Part shown: positions 8,271 to 17,005 of the stretch, in pieces
How the letters are laid out: every line of letters begins with the position of its first letter
Numbering within the stretch: the first letter of the stretch is position 1
NCBI RefSeq assembly: GCF_000378125.1
Contig: NZ_KB899242.1
Location: forward strand, 682,001 to 746,000
From: Rudaea cellulosilytica DSM 22992
Lineage (GTDB): Bacteria; Pseudomonadota; Gammaproteobacteria; Xanthomonadales; Rhodanobacteraceae
DNA length: 64,000 bases
Direction: 5' to 3'
Notes under the pieces: model-generated
Database searches by the model: none
What the model saw: the letters and a program-made list of their open reading frames with translations, nothing else
Told to the model about the DNA's origin: nothing
Translations under genes and position numbers: made by a program

Positions 8271-10322
8271 ATGCGCAAAGGGGACGTGGTGCCGAACTCG
8301 TTCAAGAGCGCAGGAAAGTCGACGCGATCGCTGATGTCGTTGTGTGTCTGCCTGATGCTGCTGGCGATGCCAGTGGTGTCCGCAGCCACGGTGATCACGG
8401 CATTTCCACAAAGCGTCACCGTCGCGGAGGGGACGACGTTCAACAGCATCGACGATGGCCCGGTCGCGATCTTCGAGGACGACAATCCCGCGGCGACAGC
8501 GGCCGATTTCACCGCGACGATCGATTGGGGAGATGGCTCCCCGACCACGACCGGCGCGATCGCCGTCAACGAGCCACAGTTCTCGGTGCTCGGCACGCAT
8601 ACCTACGCGGACGAAGGCACGTTCACGGTCACCGTGACGATCAACGATGTCTCGCCGGGCACGGGAACAGCAACGGTCTCGACCACGATGACGGTCACCG
8701 AAGCCGACGTCCTTTCCGGAACACCGCGGACGTTTTCCGGCGCACCCGGCACTTCATTCTCCGCTACCGTGGCGATGTTCACCGATACTTTGACGACCAA
8801 CACGGCCAGCGATTTCACCGCCACGATCAATTGGGGCGACGCGACGATCAGTGCGGGAGCGGTGAGCGGCAGCGCCGGCTCGTTTCGGGTCATCGGCACG
8901 CACACCTATGCGGCTCCCGGAATTTTTTCGGTCGTCGTGACTCTGAACGACGATGCGCCCGGCACAGCGACCGCCCAGGTCACGAGCACGGCCATCGTCA
9001 GCAATACTCTGACCGCGGCTGCGCTCGACATCTCGCCGACGGAGCACGCCGCGTTCAACGGCAACGTCGCCACATTTACGGACAGCGACACGTCAAGAAC
9101 GGCGGCATCCTTCATCGCTTCGGTGACCTGGGGCGACGGTACGACTTCTTCAGGCACGGTTGCCGGGAGCAACGGCGCGTTCACCGTCAGCGGACAACAC
9201 ACCTACGCGGACGAAGGTAGCTTTGCGCTGAGCGTCACGGTTGCCGAAACTGCCCCGGGCATCGCGACATCTACGGCAACTGCCACGGCCACCGTGAAGG
9301 AAGCGGACGTGCTGTCGGGAACGCCGGTCACATTTTCTGCGACCGCAGGCAGTTCATTCAGCGGCACGGTCGCGCATTTCGCCGATACCGATACGGTCAA
9401 CGTGGCTGGCGACTTCGTCGCGACGATCAATTGGGGCGATGGCACGACGACTCCCGGAACCGTGAGCGGCGGTGCCGGCGCGTTCCTGGTCAGCGGCACG
9501 CATACCTACGTGAGTTCGGGCAATTTTTCCGTCGGCGTCACGCTGAGCGACGATGCACCCGGCACGGCTACGGCGACTGTAACCAGCTCCGCAAACGTCA
9601 ATAGCACGTTGGTTGCGACAGCAAGCAATCTATCGGCAACGGAACACACCGCCTTCAGCGGCACGGTAGCGAGCTTCACGGACAGCGACATCACCAAAAC
9701 GACGGCGTCCTTCACCGCCTCGATCAACTGGGGAGATGGCACGACCACGTCGGGCACGATTGCCGGCAGCGCCGGCTCATTCACGGTCGCCGGCCAGCAT
9801 ACGTATGCGGATGAAGGCAGCTTCCCACTGAGCGTCACCGTCACCGAGAACGCGCCCGGCACGGCGACGTCCACAGCGAGCGCAACCGCAACCGTCAATG
9901 AAGCAGACGTGCTGACAGGAACGTCAGTCGTTTTTTCGGCAACACAGTGGAGCCCGTTCAGCGGTACGGTCGCTCGCTTCACCGACACCGACACAGTCAG
10001 TACCGCCGCCGATTTCGTCGCGACGATCGATTGGGGCGACGGGACGACGTCGGCAGGAGTCGTAAGCGGCGGATCCGGCGCATTCCTGGTCAGCGGCACG
10101 CATACCTATGCCAGCCATCAGACCTTCACCGTCATCGTGACTCTGGCCGATGACGCACCGGGTACAGCCACGGCCACCACGACCAGCACTGCCAATGTCG
10201 CCGCGCCAGCACCTGCCGTTCCCGCGCCATTGCTGGGCCGATACGCCTTGATCTTGCTTGCGTTCGTGCTTGCTGGCGCAGGCCTGCGACTGATTCGCGG
10301 CGCTGGGCGACGCGTCGTGTGA
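8271..10322 (+). CDS. Secreted protein with six PKD-like repeats and C-terminal membrane anchor
   Basis: The 683-residue protein begins with a signal peptide (basic region, then LMSLCVCLMLLAMPVVSA). Six immunoglobulin-like domains of about 100 residues follow, each with the PKD-type pattern WGD(G) and later GTHTY or GQHTY. Domains 2-6 alternate between two subtypes, so a two-domain unit of 200 residues is repeated. The C-terminus has a proline linker (VPAPLLGR), one hydrophobic helix and an Arg-rich end, resembling sorting signals of the PEP/IPTL-CTERM kind but without an exact motif. Adhesion or matrix function is likely but unproven. GTG at 8289 (after AAGGGG) or TTG at 8235 are alternative starts. 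Confidence 0.8.
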   Translation: MRKGDVVPNSFKSAGKSTRSLMSLCVCLMLLAMPVVSAATVITAFPQSVTVAEGTTFNSIDDGPVAIFEDDNPAATAADFTATIDWGDGSPTTTGAIAVNEPQFSVLGTHTYADEGTFTVTVTINDVSPGTGTATVSTTMTVTEADVLSGTPRTFSGAPGTSFSATVAMFTDTLTTNTASDFTATINWGDATISAGAVSGSAGSFRVIGTHTYAAPGIFSVVVTLNDDAPGTATAQVTSTAIVSNTLTAAALDISPTEHAAFNGNVATFTDSDTSRTAASFIASVTWGDGTTSSGTVAGSNGAFTVSGQHTYADEGSFALSVTVAETAPGIATSTATATATVKEADVLSGTPVTFSATAGSSFSGTVAHFADTDTVNVAGDFVATINWGDGTTTPGTVSGGAGAFLVSGTHTYVSSGNFSVGVTLSDDAPGTATATVTSSANVNSTLVATASNLSATEHTAFSGTVASFTDSDITKTTASFTASINWGDGTTTSGTIAGSAGSFTVAGQHTYADEGSFPLSVTVTENAPGTATSTASATATVNEADVLTGTSVVFSATQWSPFSGTVARFTDTDTVSTAADFVATIDWGDGTTSAGVVSGGSGAFLVSGTHTYASHQTFTVIVTLADDAPGTATATTTSTANVAAPAPAVPAPLLGRYALILLAFVLAGAGLRLIRGAGRRVV

Positions 10323-10344
10323 CCGATGGATTGACCTGCCGGGC

Positions 10345-10920
10345 CTACCAGACCAGGTCAGCCGGCACGTCATCCTCGGACGGAGCGTTCGGATCGCAGA
10401 GCAGGACCAGCGCGTGTTCATCGATCGCCTGGGCCTGCAGCGCGATTTCGCGCGCTACGAGCAGATAGCGACCCGCGAGCTGAGCGACGCCGAGTTCGCC
10501 GCGGTTGAGTTCGGCGAGCTGCGCCGACGTGCAGTAAACGCGGCGGATCTTGTTGCCATGCGGGAAATGGCGCGGCATTTCGGCATCGGCCGAATTGAGC
10601 GCCTTGTCGGCGAGCAACTGCGCGAGCTTTTGCTTGCGTTCGCGCTTCTCTTTCGCATCCTGCTCGGCTTTGCGCTGCGCAGCCTCGCGCTCTTCCTTTT
10701 CCTGCTTGGCACGCAAGCCGTACAAGTGAGCGAGATTCGGTTCACGCGCAGCGTTTTGCACCTGCGCCGGCGGGTCGCGTCGGGGCGGTCCGCCAGACAT
10801 CGGACGATTCTGGCGTTTTTCGGCCTGCCGCGGTTTTTCGCGCACGGGCGGCGGTGCCTCAGCCTTGATCTTCTTGACCAGACCGGATTTCAGCAGTTGA
10901 TCGCGGAGCGATTCGGACAT
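10345..10920 (-). CDS. DUF2058 family protein (YaiL-like)
   Basis: This 191-residue protein matches the DUF2058 nucleoprotein/polynucleotide-associated family of gammaproteobacteria. The conserved N-terminus is MSESLRDQLLKSGLVKK. A proline/arginine-rich linker and a highly charged helix (about 65-100) come next, and a small C-terminal domain ends in LLCDPNAPSEDDVPADLVW. Its function is unknown. The ATG at 10920 is preferred to a TTG two codons earlier. It is transcribed toward the PKD gene, convergently, and lies just downstream of the slyX terminator. Confidence 0.85.
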   Translation of the reverse strand: MSESLRDQLLKSGLVKKIKAEAPPPVREKPRQAEKRQNRPMSGGPPRRDPPAQVQNAAREPNLAHLYGLRAKQEKEEREAAQRKAEQDAKEKRERKQKLAQLLADKALNSADAEMPRHFPHGNKIRRVYCTSAQLAELNRGELGVAQLAGRYLLVAREIALQAQAIDEHALVLLCDPNAPSEDDVPADLVW

Positions 10921-10963
10921 AAACAAATTCGAACAGATCTTACCGAGGCCCGGATTTTATTTG

Positions 10964-10987
10964 AAAAATGCGGCCAAGGATGGCCGC
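10964..10987 (-). terminator. Terminator of the ugd-slyX transcript
   Basis: On the minus strand GCGGCCA and TGGCCGC form a 7-bp stem with loop TCCT, then A and five T residues. It lies 32 bases after the slyX stop and ahead of the DUF2058 start. Confidence 0.75.
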
Positions 10988-11018
10988 TTTTCGACTTGCG
11001 TTCAAGAACGACCACCAG

Positions 11019-11249
11019 CTAATAGTGTGGAGGCGGAGGCTCGTCGCGCGCGTCATGTCCCGCGGTCTGCATGCCCGCCAGTTCGCTGCGCAGGCGTTCG
11101 AGCGCACGCGCCATTTCCGCAATCGTACGATCTTGCGACGCCACCGTCGTGTCCAGACTTTGCACGGTACTGTCGAGAAAGGACAGACGCACTTCCAGCT
11201 CGGTCAGGCGTTGTTCGATCGACCCCGGATTTGTGTCGCTTGCGCTCAT
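11019..11249 (-). CDS. slyX: SlyX family protein
   Basis: SlyX is a short coiled-coil protein of unknown role found in many proteobacteria. The 76-residue product shows heptad patterns through EQRLTELEVRLSFLDSTVQS and RTIAEMARALERLRSELAGM, ending with the common proline-rich PPPPHY tail. Translation starts two bases after the ugd stop, so the two genes form an operon. The longer open frame upstream lies inside ugd and is not used. Confidence 0.9.
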   Translation of the reverse strand: MSASDTNPGSIEQRLTELEVRLSFLDSTVQSLDTTVASQDRTIAEMARALERLRSELAGMQTAGHDARDEPPPPHY

Positions 11250-11251
11250 GT

Positions 11252-12610
11252 TCAATTCGTCGCCTTGGGCCTTCCGCCCTGCAGGCTGCGTCCGCGCCCG
11301 ATGCCATAGTACGCAATGCCGGCCGCCTCCACCGCCGCCGGCTCGTAGATGTTGCGCCCATCGAAGATCGCCGGCGTCGCGAGCTTCGCCTTGATCTGCC
11401 CGAAATCCGGACTCCAGAACGCCTTCCACTCGGTGACAATGACGAGTGCGTCCGCACCGTCGAGCGCCGCATCGGCATCCTCACACAGAACCAGATCCTC
11501 GCGTTCGCCATAGATGCGTCGTGCTTCCTCGCGCGCCTCCGGATCGTAGGCACGCACCTTCGCGCCCGCATTCCACAATTGCTCGAGCAGGCGCCGGCTC
11601 GATGCCTCGCGCATGTCGTCGGTGTTCGGCTTGAACGCGAGACCCCAGACGGCGATCGTCCGGCCCTTCGGCGCGCCACCGAAGTGGCGCTCGATCAGCT
11701 CGTAGAGCTTTTCCTTCTGCGCATCGTTGACCGCCTCGACCATGCCGAGCAGGCGTGCCTCGTAGCCGTGGCTGCGCGCCGTGCGCTCGAGCGCGCGCAC
11801 GTCCTTGGGAAAACACGAGCCGCCGTAGCCTGCGCCCGGATAGATGAACGAGTAGCCGATGCGCGGATCCGAACCGATGCCGTGGCGCACCAGCTCGATG
11901 TCGGCACCGACGCGTTCGGCGATGTTCGCCATTTCGTTCATGAAGCTGATCTTGGTCGCGAGCATCGCGTTCGCCGCGTACTTGGTCAGCTCGGCCGAGC
12001 GCACGTCCATTAGCACGATGCGCTCGTGGTTGCGGTTGAACGGCGCGTACAGCACCTTCATCTGCTCGATCGCGCGCGCGCTGTTCGAGCCAATCACGAT
12101 GCGATCGGGGCGCATGCAGTCCTTGACCGCATCACCTTCTTTGAGGAATTCGGGGTTGGAGACGACGTCGAAGGCGACATCGACTTTGCGTGCGGCAAGT
12201 TCACCCGCAATCGCCTCGCGCACGCGGTCGGCCGTGCCGACCGGCACGGTGGACTTGTTGACGATCACCGCCGGCCGTTCCAGGTGCTTGCCGATCGTGC
12301 GCGCGACCGTGAGCACGTGCGAAAGATCGGCACTGCCGTCCTCGTCGGGCGGCGTGCCGACGGCAATGAAGATGACCGAACCGTGCGCGATCGACGCCGC
12401 GGCGTCGGTGGTGAAGCGCAGACGCTTCTTCGCCCGGTTCGCAGCGACAAGATCCTCGAGGCCCGGCTCGAAGATCGGAATCTCGCCGGCATCGAGGCGC
12501 GCCACTTTGGCCGCGTCGATATCCACGCAGACGACTTCGTTGCCCACCTCGGCCATGCATGCGCCGGTAACCAGACCGACATAGCCGGTGCCGAATATGC
12601 TGATTTTCAT
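11252..12610 (-). CDS. ugd: UDP-glucose 6-dehydrogenase
   Basis: Ugd oxidises UDP-glucose to UDP-glucuronate with 2 NAD, giving precursors for acidic exopolysaccharides and lipid A modification. The 452-residue protein starts with the Rossmann motif GTGYVGL (7-13). It has the catalytic cysteine C266 in GGSCFPKD, conserved [11 protein letters not shown], and the C-terminal UDP-binding domain with [15 protein letters not shown]. It is the first gene of an operon with slyX. The glucuronate product could feed the glycan genes at 34-41 kb, though they are not linked. Confidence 0.95.
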   Translation of the reverse strand: MKISIFGTGYVGLVTGACMAEVGNEVVCVDIDAAKVARLDAGEIPIFEPGLEDLVAANRAKKRLRFTTDAAASIAHGSVIFIAVGTPPDEDGSADLSHVLTVARTIGKHLERPAVIVNKSTVPVGTADRVREAIAGELAARKVDVAFDVVSNPEFLKEGDAVKDCMRPDRIVIGSNSARAIEQMKVLYAPFNRNHERIVLMDVRSAELTKYAANAMLATKISFMNEMANIAERVGADIELVRHGIGSDPRIGYSFIYPGAGYGGSCFPKDVRALERTARSHGYEARLLGMVEAVNDAQKEKLYELIERHFGGAPKGRTIAVWGLAFKPNTDDMREASSRRLLEQLWNAGAKVRAYDPEAREEARRIYGEREDLVLCEDADAALDGADALVIVTEWKAFWSPDFGQIKAKLATPAIFDGRNIYEPAAVEAAGIAYYGIGRGRSLQGGRPKATN

Positions 12611-12731
12611 CTGTGGAATTGTAACGGGTCGCTATGTGAGGTGTGACCATGTAGCCACAAAAACTTCAGCGAGAGGTGCTTTGACGCCACGCCGGCAACG
12701 GCTCGAAGTGTGGCACATGAATGTCGGACAC

Positions 12732-12762
12732 AAAAAAAGCGCGGATCGCTCCGCGCTTTTTT
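12732..12762. terminator. Bidirectional intrinsic terminator downstream of the FKBP gene
   Basis: AGCGCGGA and TCCGCGCT pair perfectly with loop TCGC, flanked by seven A residues on the left and six T residues on the right. It can end transcription of the FKBP gene on the minus strand and is symmetric enough to work on the plus strand. Confidence 0.9.
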
Positions 12763-12785
12763 CGAATGCAAGTTGCAGCGCGAGG

Positions 12786-13595
12786 TTACTGCTTCGCAGC
12801 GGCGGGTTTATCCACCGGCTGCGGCGTCTTGTCACCCGCGGCTGCCGGCGGTTCGATGCTGAGCAGCGTGACTTCGAACACCAGCGTCGCATTCGGACCG
12901 ATCGGACCCGGGCCGTTCTCGCCGTAAGCAAGCTTGGACGGCACGTAGAACTTGTACTTCGACCCGGTCGACATCAGCTGCACGCCTTCAGTCCAGCCCG
13001 GGATCACGCCGTTGAGCGGGAACGTCGCCGGACCACCGTGGTCGGCCGACGCGTCGAACTTGGTGCCGTCGATCTTGGTGCCGAGGTACTCGACCTTGAC
13101 CGTATCGGTGGCCTTCGGCTTCGCACCGGTGCCTTCCTTGATCACCTCGTACTGCAGGCCCGAGGCGGTGGTCTTCACGCCCGCCTTGGCTTTGTTCTTG
13201 GCAAGGAACGCATCGCCATCGGCCTGGTTTTTCTTCGCTTCCTCGGCACGCTTGGCCATGGCCGCGGCCTGATGCTTCTGCATGAACTCCTGGTTGACCT
13301 GGTTGAGCTCCTCCGGAGTCAGCTTCGGCTTGACGCCCTTGAGGCTTTCCTGCAGCGCTGCGACGAGCGCGGCCTGGTCGACTTCGTCCTTGATCTGCGA
13401 AAGATTCTCACCGACTTTGGTGCCTACGAGATAGCCGAATTTTTCCTTCTCGCTCTTGAACTTGGCGTCGATCGCCTTGTTGGCGACCGGAGCCGCCGGT
13501 GCTGCGGCCGGGGCCTGCGCAAACGAAGCGCTGGCGACGGACATCGCGGCAGCCACGGCCGTGGCGGTCAGGGTCTTGCGCAAAAACTGGGTCAT
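12786..13595 (-). CDS. Periplasmic FKBP-type peptidyl-prolyl isomerase (FkpA/Mip-like)
   Basis: The 269-residue protein has a Sec signal peptide (cleavage likely after ASASFA). An N-terminal FKBP_N helical dimerisation domain (about 40-130) holds YLVGTKVGENLSQIKDEVD. The C-terminal FKBP fold contains GWTEGVQLMSTGSKYKFYVP and LAYGENGPGPIGPNATLVFE. It should assist folding of envelope proteins in the periplasm. A proline-rich tail ends the protein. The ATG at 13595 has an AGGAG site and is chosen over an upstream Met because only it gives a signal peptide at the N-terminus. Confidence 0.92.
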   Translation of the reverse strand: MTQFLRKTLTATAVAAAMSVASASFAQAPAAAPAAPVANKAIDAKFKSEKEKFGYLVGTKVGENLSQIKDEVDQAALVAALQESLKGVKPKLTPEELNQVNQEFMQKHQAAAMAKRAEEAKKNQADGDAFLAKNKAKAGVKTTASGLQYEVIKEGTGAKPKATDTVKVEYLGTKIDGTKFDASADHGGPATFPLNGVIPGWTEGVQLMSTGSKYKFYVPSKLAYGENGPGPIGPNATLVFEVTLLSIEPPAAAGDKTPQPVDKPAAAKQ

Positions 13596-13975
13596 GTATG
13601 CTCCTGGTAACTCGAAAGAACGTTCGGTAGGCGATCCGCACGCGGATCCGAAATGCCATGCGCTCATCGCGCCGGCGCGAAAAGGCTGCGTATTGTGCGG
13701 CTCCCATCCCGCGAAGGCAAATCAACCGCACTGTTCGACTCGGGTGTCCGGCAGTGGTTCCGCAGTGGCGAAGTTCCGTTCAGGTTCGAGTCGCCTGCGC
13801 TCTTCGCAAGGCCTGCACAAGCCCACCCCCAAGCTTGGCAGACCGCGCCGAGTTCAACGTAAGGTCGACTCGGCCACGATGAATCAAACACTTGCATGCT
13901 CGATGCACGCTGGGCCATCCATGGCCCGCGAAAACTCTGCATCCGCGCAGAGTTTCCTTCGGGTAAAATGCGCGC
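13596..13975. other. Intergenic region between FKBP gene and ABC-F gene
   Basis: This 380-base divergent region holds no ORF I can support. The short frames here have no recognisable motif. It contains the FKBP ribosome-binding site at its left end and, at its right end, the hairpin 13932-13955 plus a TAAAAT -10-like box. No tRNA or complete sigma-70 promoter was recognised. Confidence 0.6.
13932..13955 (+). promoter_or_regulatory. Perfect 9-bp inverted repeat before the ABC-F gene
   Basis: AAACTCTGC pairs with GCAGAGTTT across a 6-nt spacer. It is followed by TAAAAT (13964-13969) and the ABC-F ATG at 13976, again a layout that fits a leaderless transcript. A close relative of this repeat stands before phaZ at 60396-60418. 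Confidence 0.5.
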
Positions 13976-15919
13976 ATGCTGCGTTTCGACGACCTCGCGC
14001 TGCGGCGCGGCCCCCTGCTTTTGTTCCAATCCATGACCCTGCAACTGCACGCCGGCTGGCGTGTGGGTATCAGCGGGCGCAACGGTGCGGGCAAATCGAG
14101 CCTGCTGGCGCTGGTCGCCGGCGACCTGCAACCCGACGCCGGTCATTTCGAGCGGCCGAAGAACTGGACCCTGGCTTGGGTCAAGCAGGAAGTCGAAGCA
14201 CTGGACGTCAGCGCGCTCGACTACGTACTCGACGGCGACACCGAGTTCCGTCAGATCGAACGCGATCTCGTCGTCGCGGAGGCCGAGCACGACGGCATGC
14301 GCCTGGCACACCTGCACGAACGCCTACTTGCGATCGACGGCTATTCTGCACATGCGCGCGCGGGCGCACTGCTGCACGGCCTCGGCTTTGCCGCCGGTGC
14401 GGAGACGCGCAATGTGCGCGATTTCTCCGGCGGCTGGCGCATGCGCCTCAACCTCGCCCAGGCACTGATGTGCCGTTCGGACCTGCTCCTGCTCGACGAG
14501 CCGACCAACCACCTCGATCTCGACGCGGTGATCTGGCTCGAAGGCTGGTTGAAAAAGTATACCGGCACTCTGCTCGTGATCTCGCACGACCGCGAATTCC
14601 TCGATGCCGTCGCCACACACATGCTCAGCATCGCCGAGCAGCGCGTGGAACTGTTCGCCGGCAATCTGACCGGCTACGAGCGCAAGCGCAGCGAGCGTTT
14701 GGCCCAGCAGCAGTCGATGTACGAGAAGCAGCAGCGCGAGCGCGCTCACCTGCAGAAGTTCGTCGACCGTTTCCGCGCGCAGGCGACCAAGGCGCGCCAG
14801 GCGCAATCGCGCATCAAGGCGCTCGAACGCATGGTCGACATCGCGCCGATCCGCGCGGCGTCGACGATACGCTTCGAGTTTCGCCAGCCCGCAGCGATGC
14901 CCGACCCGCTGCTGCGTCTCGACGAGGCCGCGGCAGGCTACGGCGAGCGCCGCGTGCTCGAGCGGATCAAATTCAACCTCGTGCCCGGCGATCGCGTCGC
15001 CCTGCTCGGCGCAAACGGCGCAGGCAAATCGACCTTGATCAAGCTGCTCGCCGGGCAACTCGCCCCAATGGGCGGTGAAATGATCGCCGCGCGCGATCTC
15101 AAGATCGGCTACTTCGCCCAGCACCAGCTCGAACAGCTTCATGCGACGTCGACCGCGGTCGAGCATCTGCTCGAACTCGACCCCGCGCTCGGCGAACGCG
15201 GCGCGCGCGATTTCCTCGGCGGCTTCGGCTTCCAGGGCGACCGCGCGCTCGAACCGGTCGCGCCGTTCTCGGGTGGCGAGAAGGCACGGCTATGCCTAGC
15301 GCTGACCGTCTACCAGAAACCGAACCTGCTGCTGCTCGACGAGCCGACCAACCATCTCGACCTCGACATGCGTGAAGCGCTGACCGAGGCGCTCAATGAC
15401 TACGAAGGTGCGCTCGTCCTCGTCTCCCACGACCGCGCGCTGATCCGTACCTGCTGCACCACCTTGCTGCACGTCGGCGGCGGCCGTGTCGCCGACTACG
15501 ACGGCGATCTCGACGACTATGCGCGCATCGTGATGCGAGCGAACGCGGAAGATGCCGTCGGTACCGAGGCTCCCGCCGCGTCGGGCAAGAGCAAGAAAGA
15601 GCAACGCCGCGAACGCGCCGACGCGCGGACGAAAGCCGCGCCCGCGGTGGATTCCGCCGTCGAGGGCCGTGAGCGCGTCGCGCTGCAGCGATCGCTGCGC
15701 AAGAAGCTCGCCGACCTCGAAAAGCGCATGGCCGCACTCGAAGCGGACAAACGCGCGCTCGACGCCAAGCTGGCCGATCCCGCGTTCTATGCTAAAGCGT
15801 CGACTACGCAGATGCTCGAACTGAGCCAGCAATCGAATGCCCTGGCGAGCGAGATCGGCGCGACGGAAGAAGCTTGGTTGGCTGCTCAGCACGAGCTTGA
15901 GCAAGCCGAAACGGCCTGA
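13976..15919 (+). CDS. ABC-F family ATPase, YheS-like
   Basis: This 647-residue protein has two ABC ATPase domains and no membrane segment, the hallmark of ABC-F translation factors. Walker A motifs are GRNGAGKSS (about 34) and GANGAGKST. The two signature motifs are FSGGWRMRL and FSGGEKARL, and both Walker B motifs read LLLLDEPTNHLDLD. The inter-domain P-site tRNA linker is rich in Arg, Gln and Lys (RERAHLQKFVDRFRAQATKA). A C-terminal charged coiled coil (about 545-645) follows. Family members bind the ribosome E site; the domain layout is closer to YheS than to Uup. Confidence 0.9.
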   Translation: MLRFDDLALRRGPLLLFQSMTLQLHAGWRVGISGRNGAGKSSLLALVAGDLQPDAGHFERPKNWTLAWVKQEVEALDVSALDYVLDGDTEFRQIERDLVVAEAEHDGMRLAHLHERLLAIDGYSAHARAGALLHGLGFAAGAETRNVRDFSGGWRMRLNLAQALMCRSDLLLLDEPTNHLDLDAVIWLEGWLKKYTGTLLVISHDREFLDAVATHMLSIAEQRVELFAGNLTGYERKRSERLAQQQSMYEKQQRERAHLQKFVDRFRAQATKARQAQSRIKALERMVDIAPIRAASTIRFEFRQPAAMPDPLLRLDEAAAGYGERRVLERIKFNLVPGDRVALLGANGAGKSTLIKLLAGQLAPMGGEMIAARDLKIGYFAQHQLEQLHATSTAVEHLLELDPALGERGARDFLGGFGFQGDRALEPVAPFSGGEKARLCLALTVYQKPNLLLLDEPTNHLDLDMREALTEALNDYEGALVLVSHDRALIRTCCTTLLHVGGGRVADYDGDLDDYARIVMRANAEDAVGTEAPAASGKSKKEQRRERADARTKAAPAVDSAVEGRERVALQRSLRKKLADLEKRMAALEADKRALDAKLADPAFYAKASTTQMLELSQQSNALASEIGATEEAWLAAQHELEQAETA

Positions 15920-16060
15920 GCCGCGCGCAAATTCGCCCTGAAGTTGCTGCCAGCCGGCCCTGCGGTAGCGCTCTTTCGCGCCGGCGAATTATTTTTCTCC
16001 AATAAAATCAATAAGTAATTCGCCTTCTCGTTTCGCGACGAAGTTTTTTATCAATGTTTA

Positions 16061-16088
16061 TTGACATCTCGTGGTTTAGTGTTATAGT
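16061..16088 (+). promoter_or_regulatory. Strong sigma-70 promoter of the GntR/ABC operon
   Basis: TTGACA (16061-16066) and TATAGT (16083-16088) are separated by 16 bases in an AT-rich stretch. Transcription would start near 16095 and cover the secreted-protein gene, the GntR gene and both ABC genes. Confidence 0.8.
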
Positions 16089-16100
16089 TACATACAACAC
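16079..16100. promoter_or_regulatory. Candidate GntR operator over the -10 box
   Basis: GTGTTAT and ACAACAC are near-inverted arms (6 of 7 match) with an 8-base spacer, lying across the -10 box and the start point. This position would allow repression by the GntR-type protein encoded two genes downstream. Confidence 0.45.
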
Positions 16101-16137
16101 CACTTCATCGACTCACAGAGTCACCACGGAGATGATC

Positions 16138-16611
16138 ATGAACACGTCCACCCCAATTATCCGGCTCGGCTTGCTCGCGCTTACGGGCGCGGTCATCCTC
16201 GGTGCGGCAACCCTGCATTCGAGTCCTGCTCCGGTCGCTGCCCACGCCACTTCCATGTTGCCCGTCGTCAGCCTCGGCACGGTGACGGTGCGTCCCGATG
16301 CCGCCGACCTGGCCGTTGCTTCCGCCGCCGCAGTGCTTCCCGTGCTGCCCACCGTCCATGTGACCGCCAGCGAAGAGGAAATTCTTGCCGCGCGCATCGA
16401 CCCCAGCGATCGCATCCAGATCCTGTCGACGATCGTCGTGCAGCCCGGAGCCGAAGAAGTTGCCGCAGCGATGCGCGCCACTGCCGTGGCCCAAGTCGGC
16501 GACGACGAAGAACGCAGTTTCCTCGTGCGCGCGGTCGCCGAGCCCCACCGCCTGCGACTGGACATGCCCTACTATTCCTTCGGCAAGGTTTTGACCCGCA
16601 ACGGCAAGTGA
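16138..16611 (+). CDS. Small exported or membrane-anchored protein heading the GntR/ABC operon
   Basis: No family is recognised. The 157-residue product has an N-terminal hydrophobic segment (TPIIRLGLLALTGAVILGAA, about 4-23), which could be a signal peptide or anchor. An Ala/Val/Pro-rich region with two similar pieces, VVSLGTVTVRPDAADL and STIVVQPGAEEVAAAM, follows, so there may be a small internal repeat. The ATG at 16138 follows GGAG at good spacing. Being the first gene after the promoter, it is likely co-regulated with the exporter and may be its substrate or partner. Confidence 0.65.
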   Translation: MNTSTPIIRLGLLALTGAVILGAATLHSSPAPVAAHATSMLPVVSLGTVTVRPDAADLAVASAAAVLPVLPTVHVTASEEEILAARIDPSDRIQILSTIVVQPGAEEVAAAMRATAVAQVGDDEERSFLVRAVAEPHRLRLDMPYYSFGKVLTRNGK

Positions 16612-16627
16612 GAGCACGGCCATCGCC

Positions 16628-17005
16628 ATGAGCGTAACCTGGAACGACAATGCCCCGATCTATCGCCAACTGCGCGATCGAGTCGTGGCAATGATCCTAG
16701 ACGGCGTACTCAAGCACGGCGACGCGTTGCCGTCGGTGCGTCAGGTCGCGGCGGATTTTCAGCTCAACCCGATCACCGTGTCCAAGGCATATCAGGAGCT
16801 GGTCGACGACAATCTCGTCGAAAAGCGCCGCGGCCTCGGCATGTACGTCGCCGAAGGCGCGCGCGAAGCCCTGTTGCGCAGCGAACGCGAACGCTTCCTG
16901 CGCGAGGAATGGCCAATACTGCGTGATCGCCTGAACCGCCTCGGCCTGGATCTTTCCACCCTGCTCGACACCGCGAAGAACACGAACGGCACCTCGCATG
17001 AATGA
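16628..17005 (+). CDS. GntR family transcriptional regulator, YtrA type
   Basis: The 125-residue protein has an N-terminal winged helix-turn-helix (PIYRQLRDRVVAMILDG, then LPSVRQVAADFQLNPITVSK) and only a short C-terminal helical region. That is the YtrA subfamily pattern. Such regulators usually repress the ABC transporter genes next to them in response to envelope or antibiotic stress. It starts 16 bases after the upstream gene and its stop overlaps the next ATG, so it is in the middle of an operon it probably controls. Confidence 0.93.
   Translation: MSVTWNDNAPIYRQLRDRVVAMILDGVLKHGDALPSVRQVAADFQLNPITVSKAYQELVDDNLVEKRRGLGMYVAEGAREALLRSERERFLREEWPILRDRLNRLGLDLSTLLDTAKNTNGTSHE

Noticed and set aside
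13664-14317. 217-codon minus-strand frame over the ABC-F start
   Set aside because: It overlaps a well-supported ABC-F gene and has no motif, signal peptide or ribosome-binding site.
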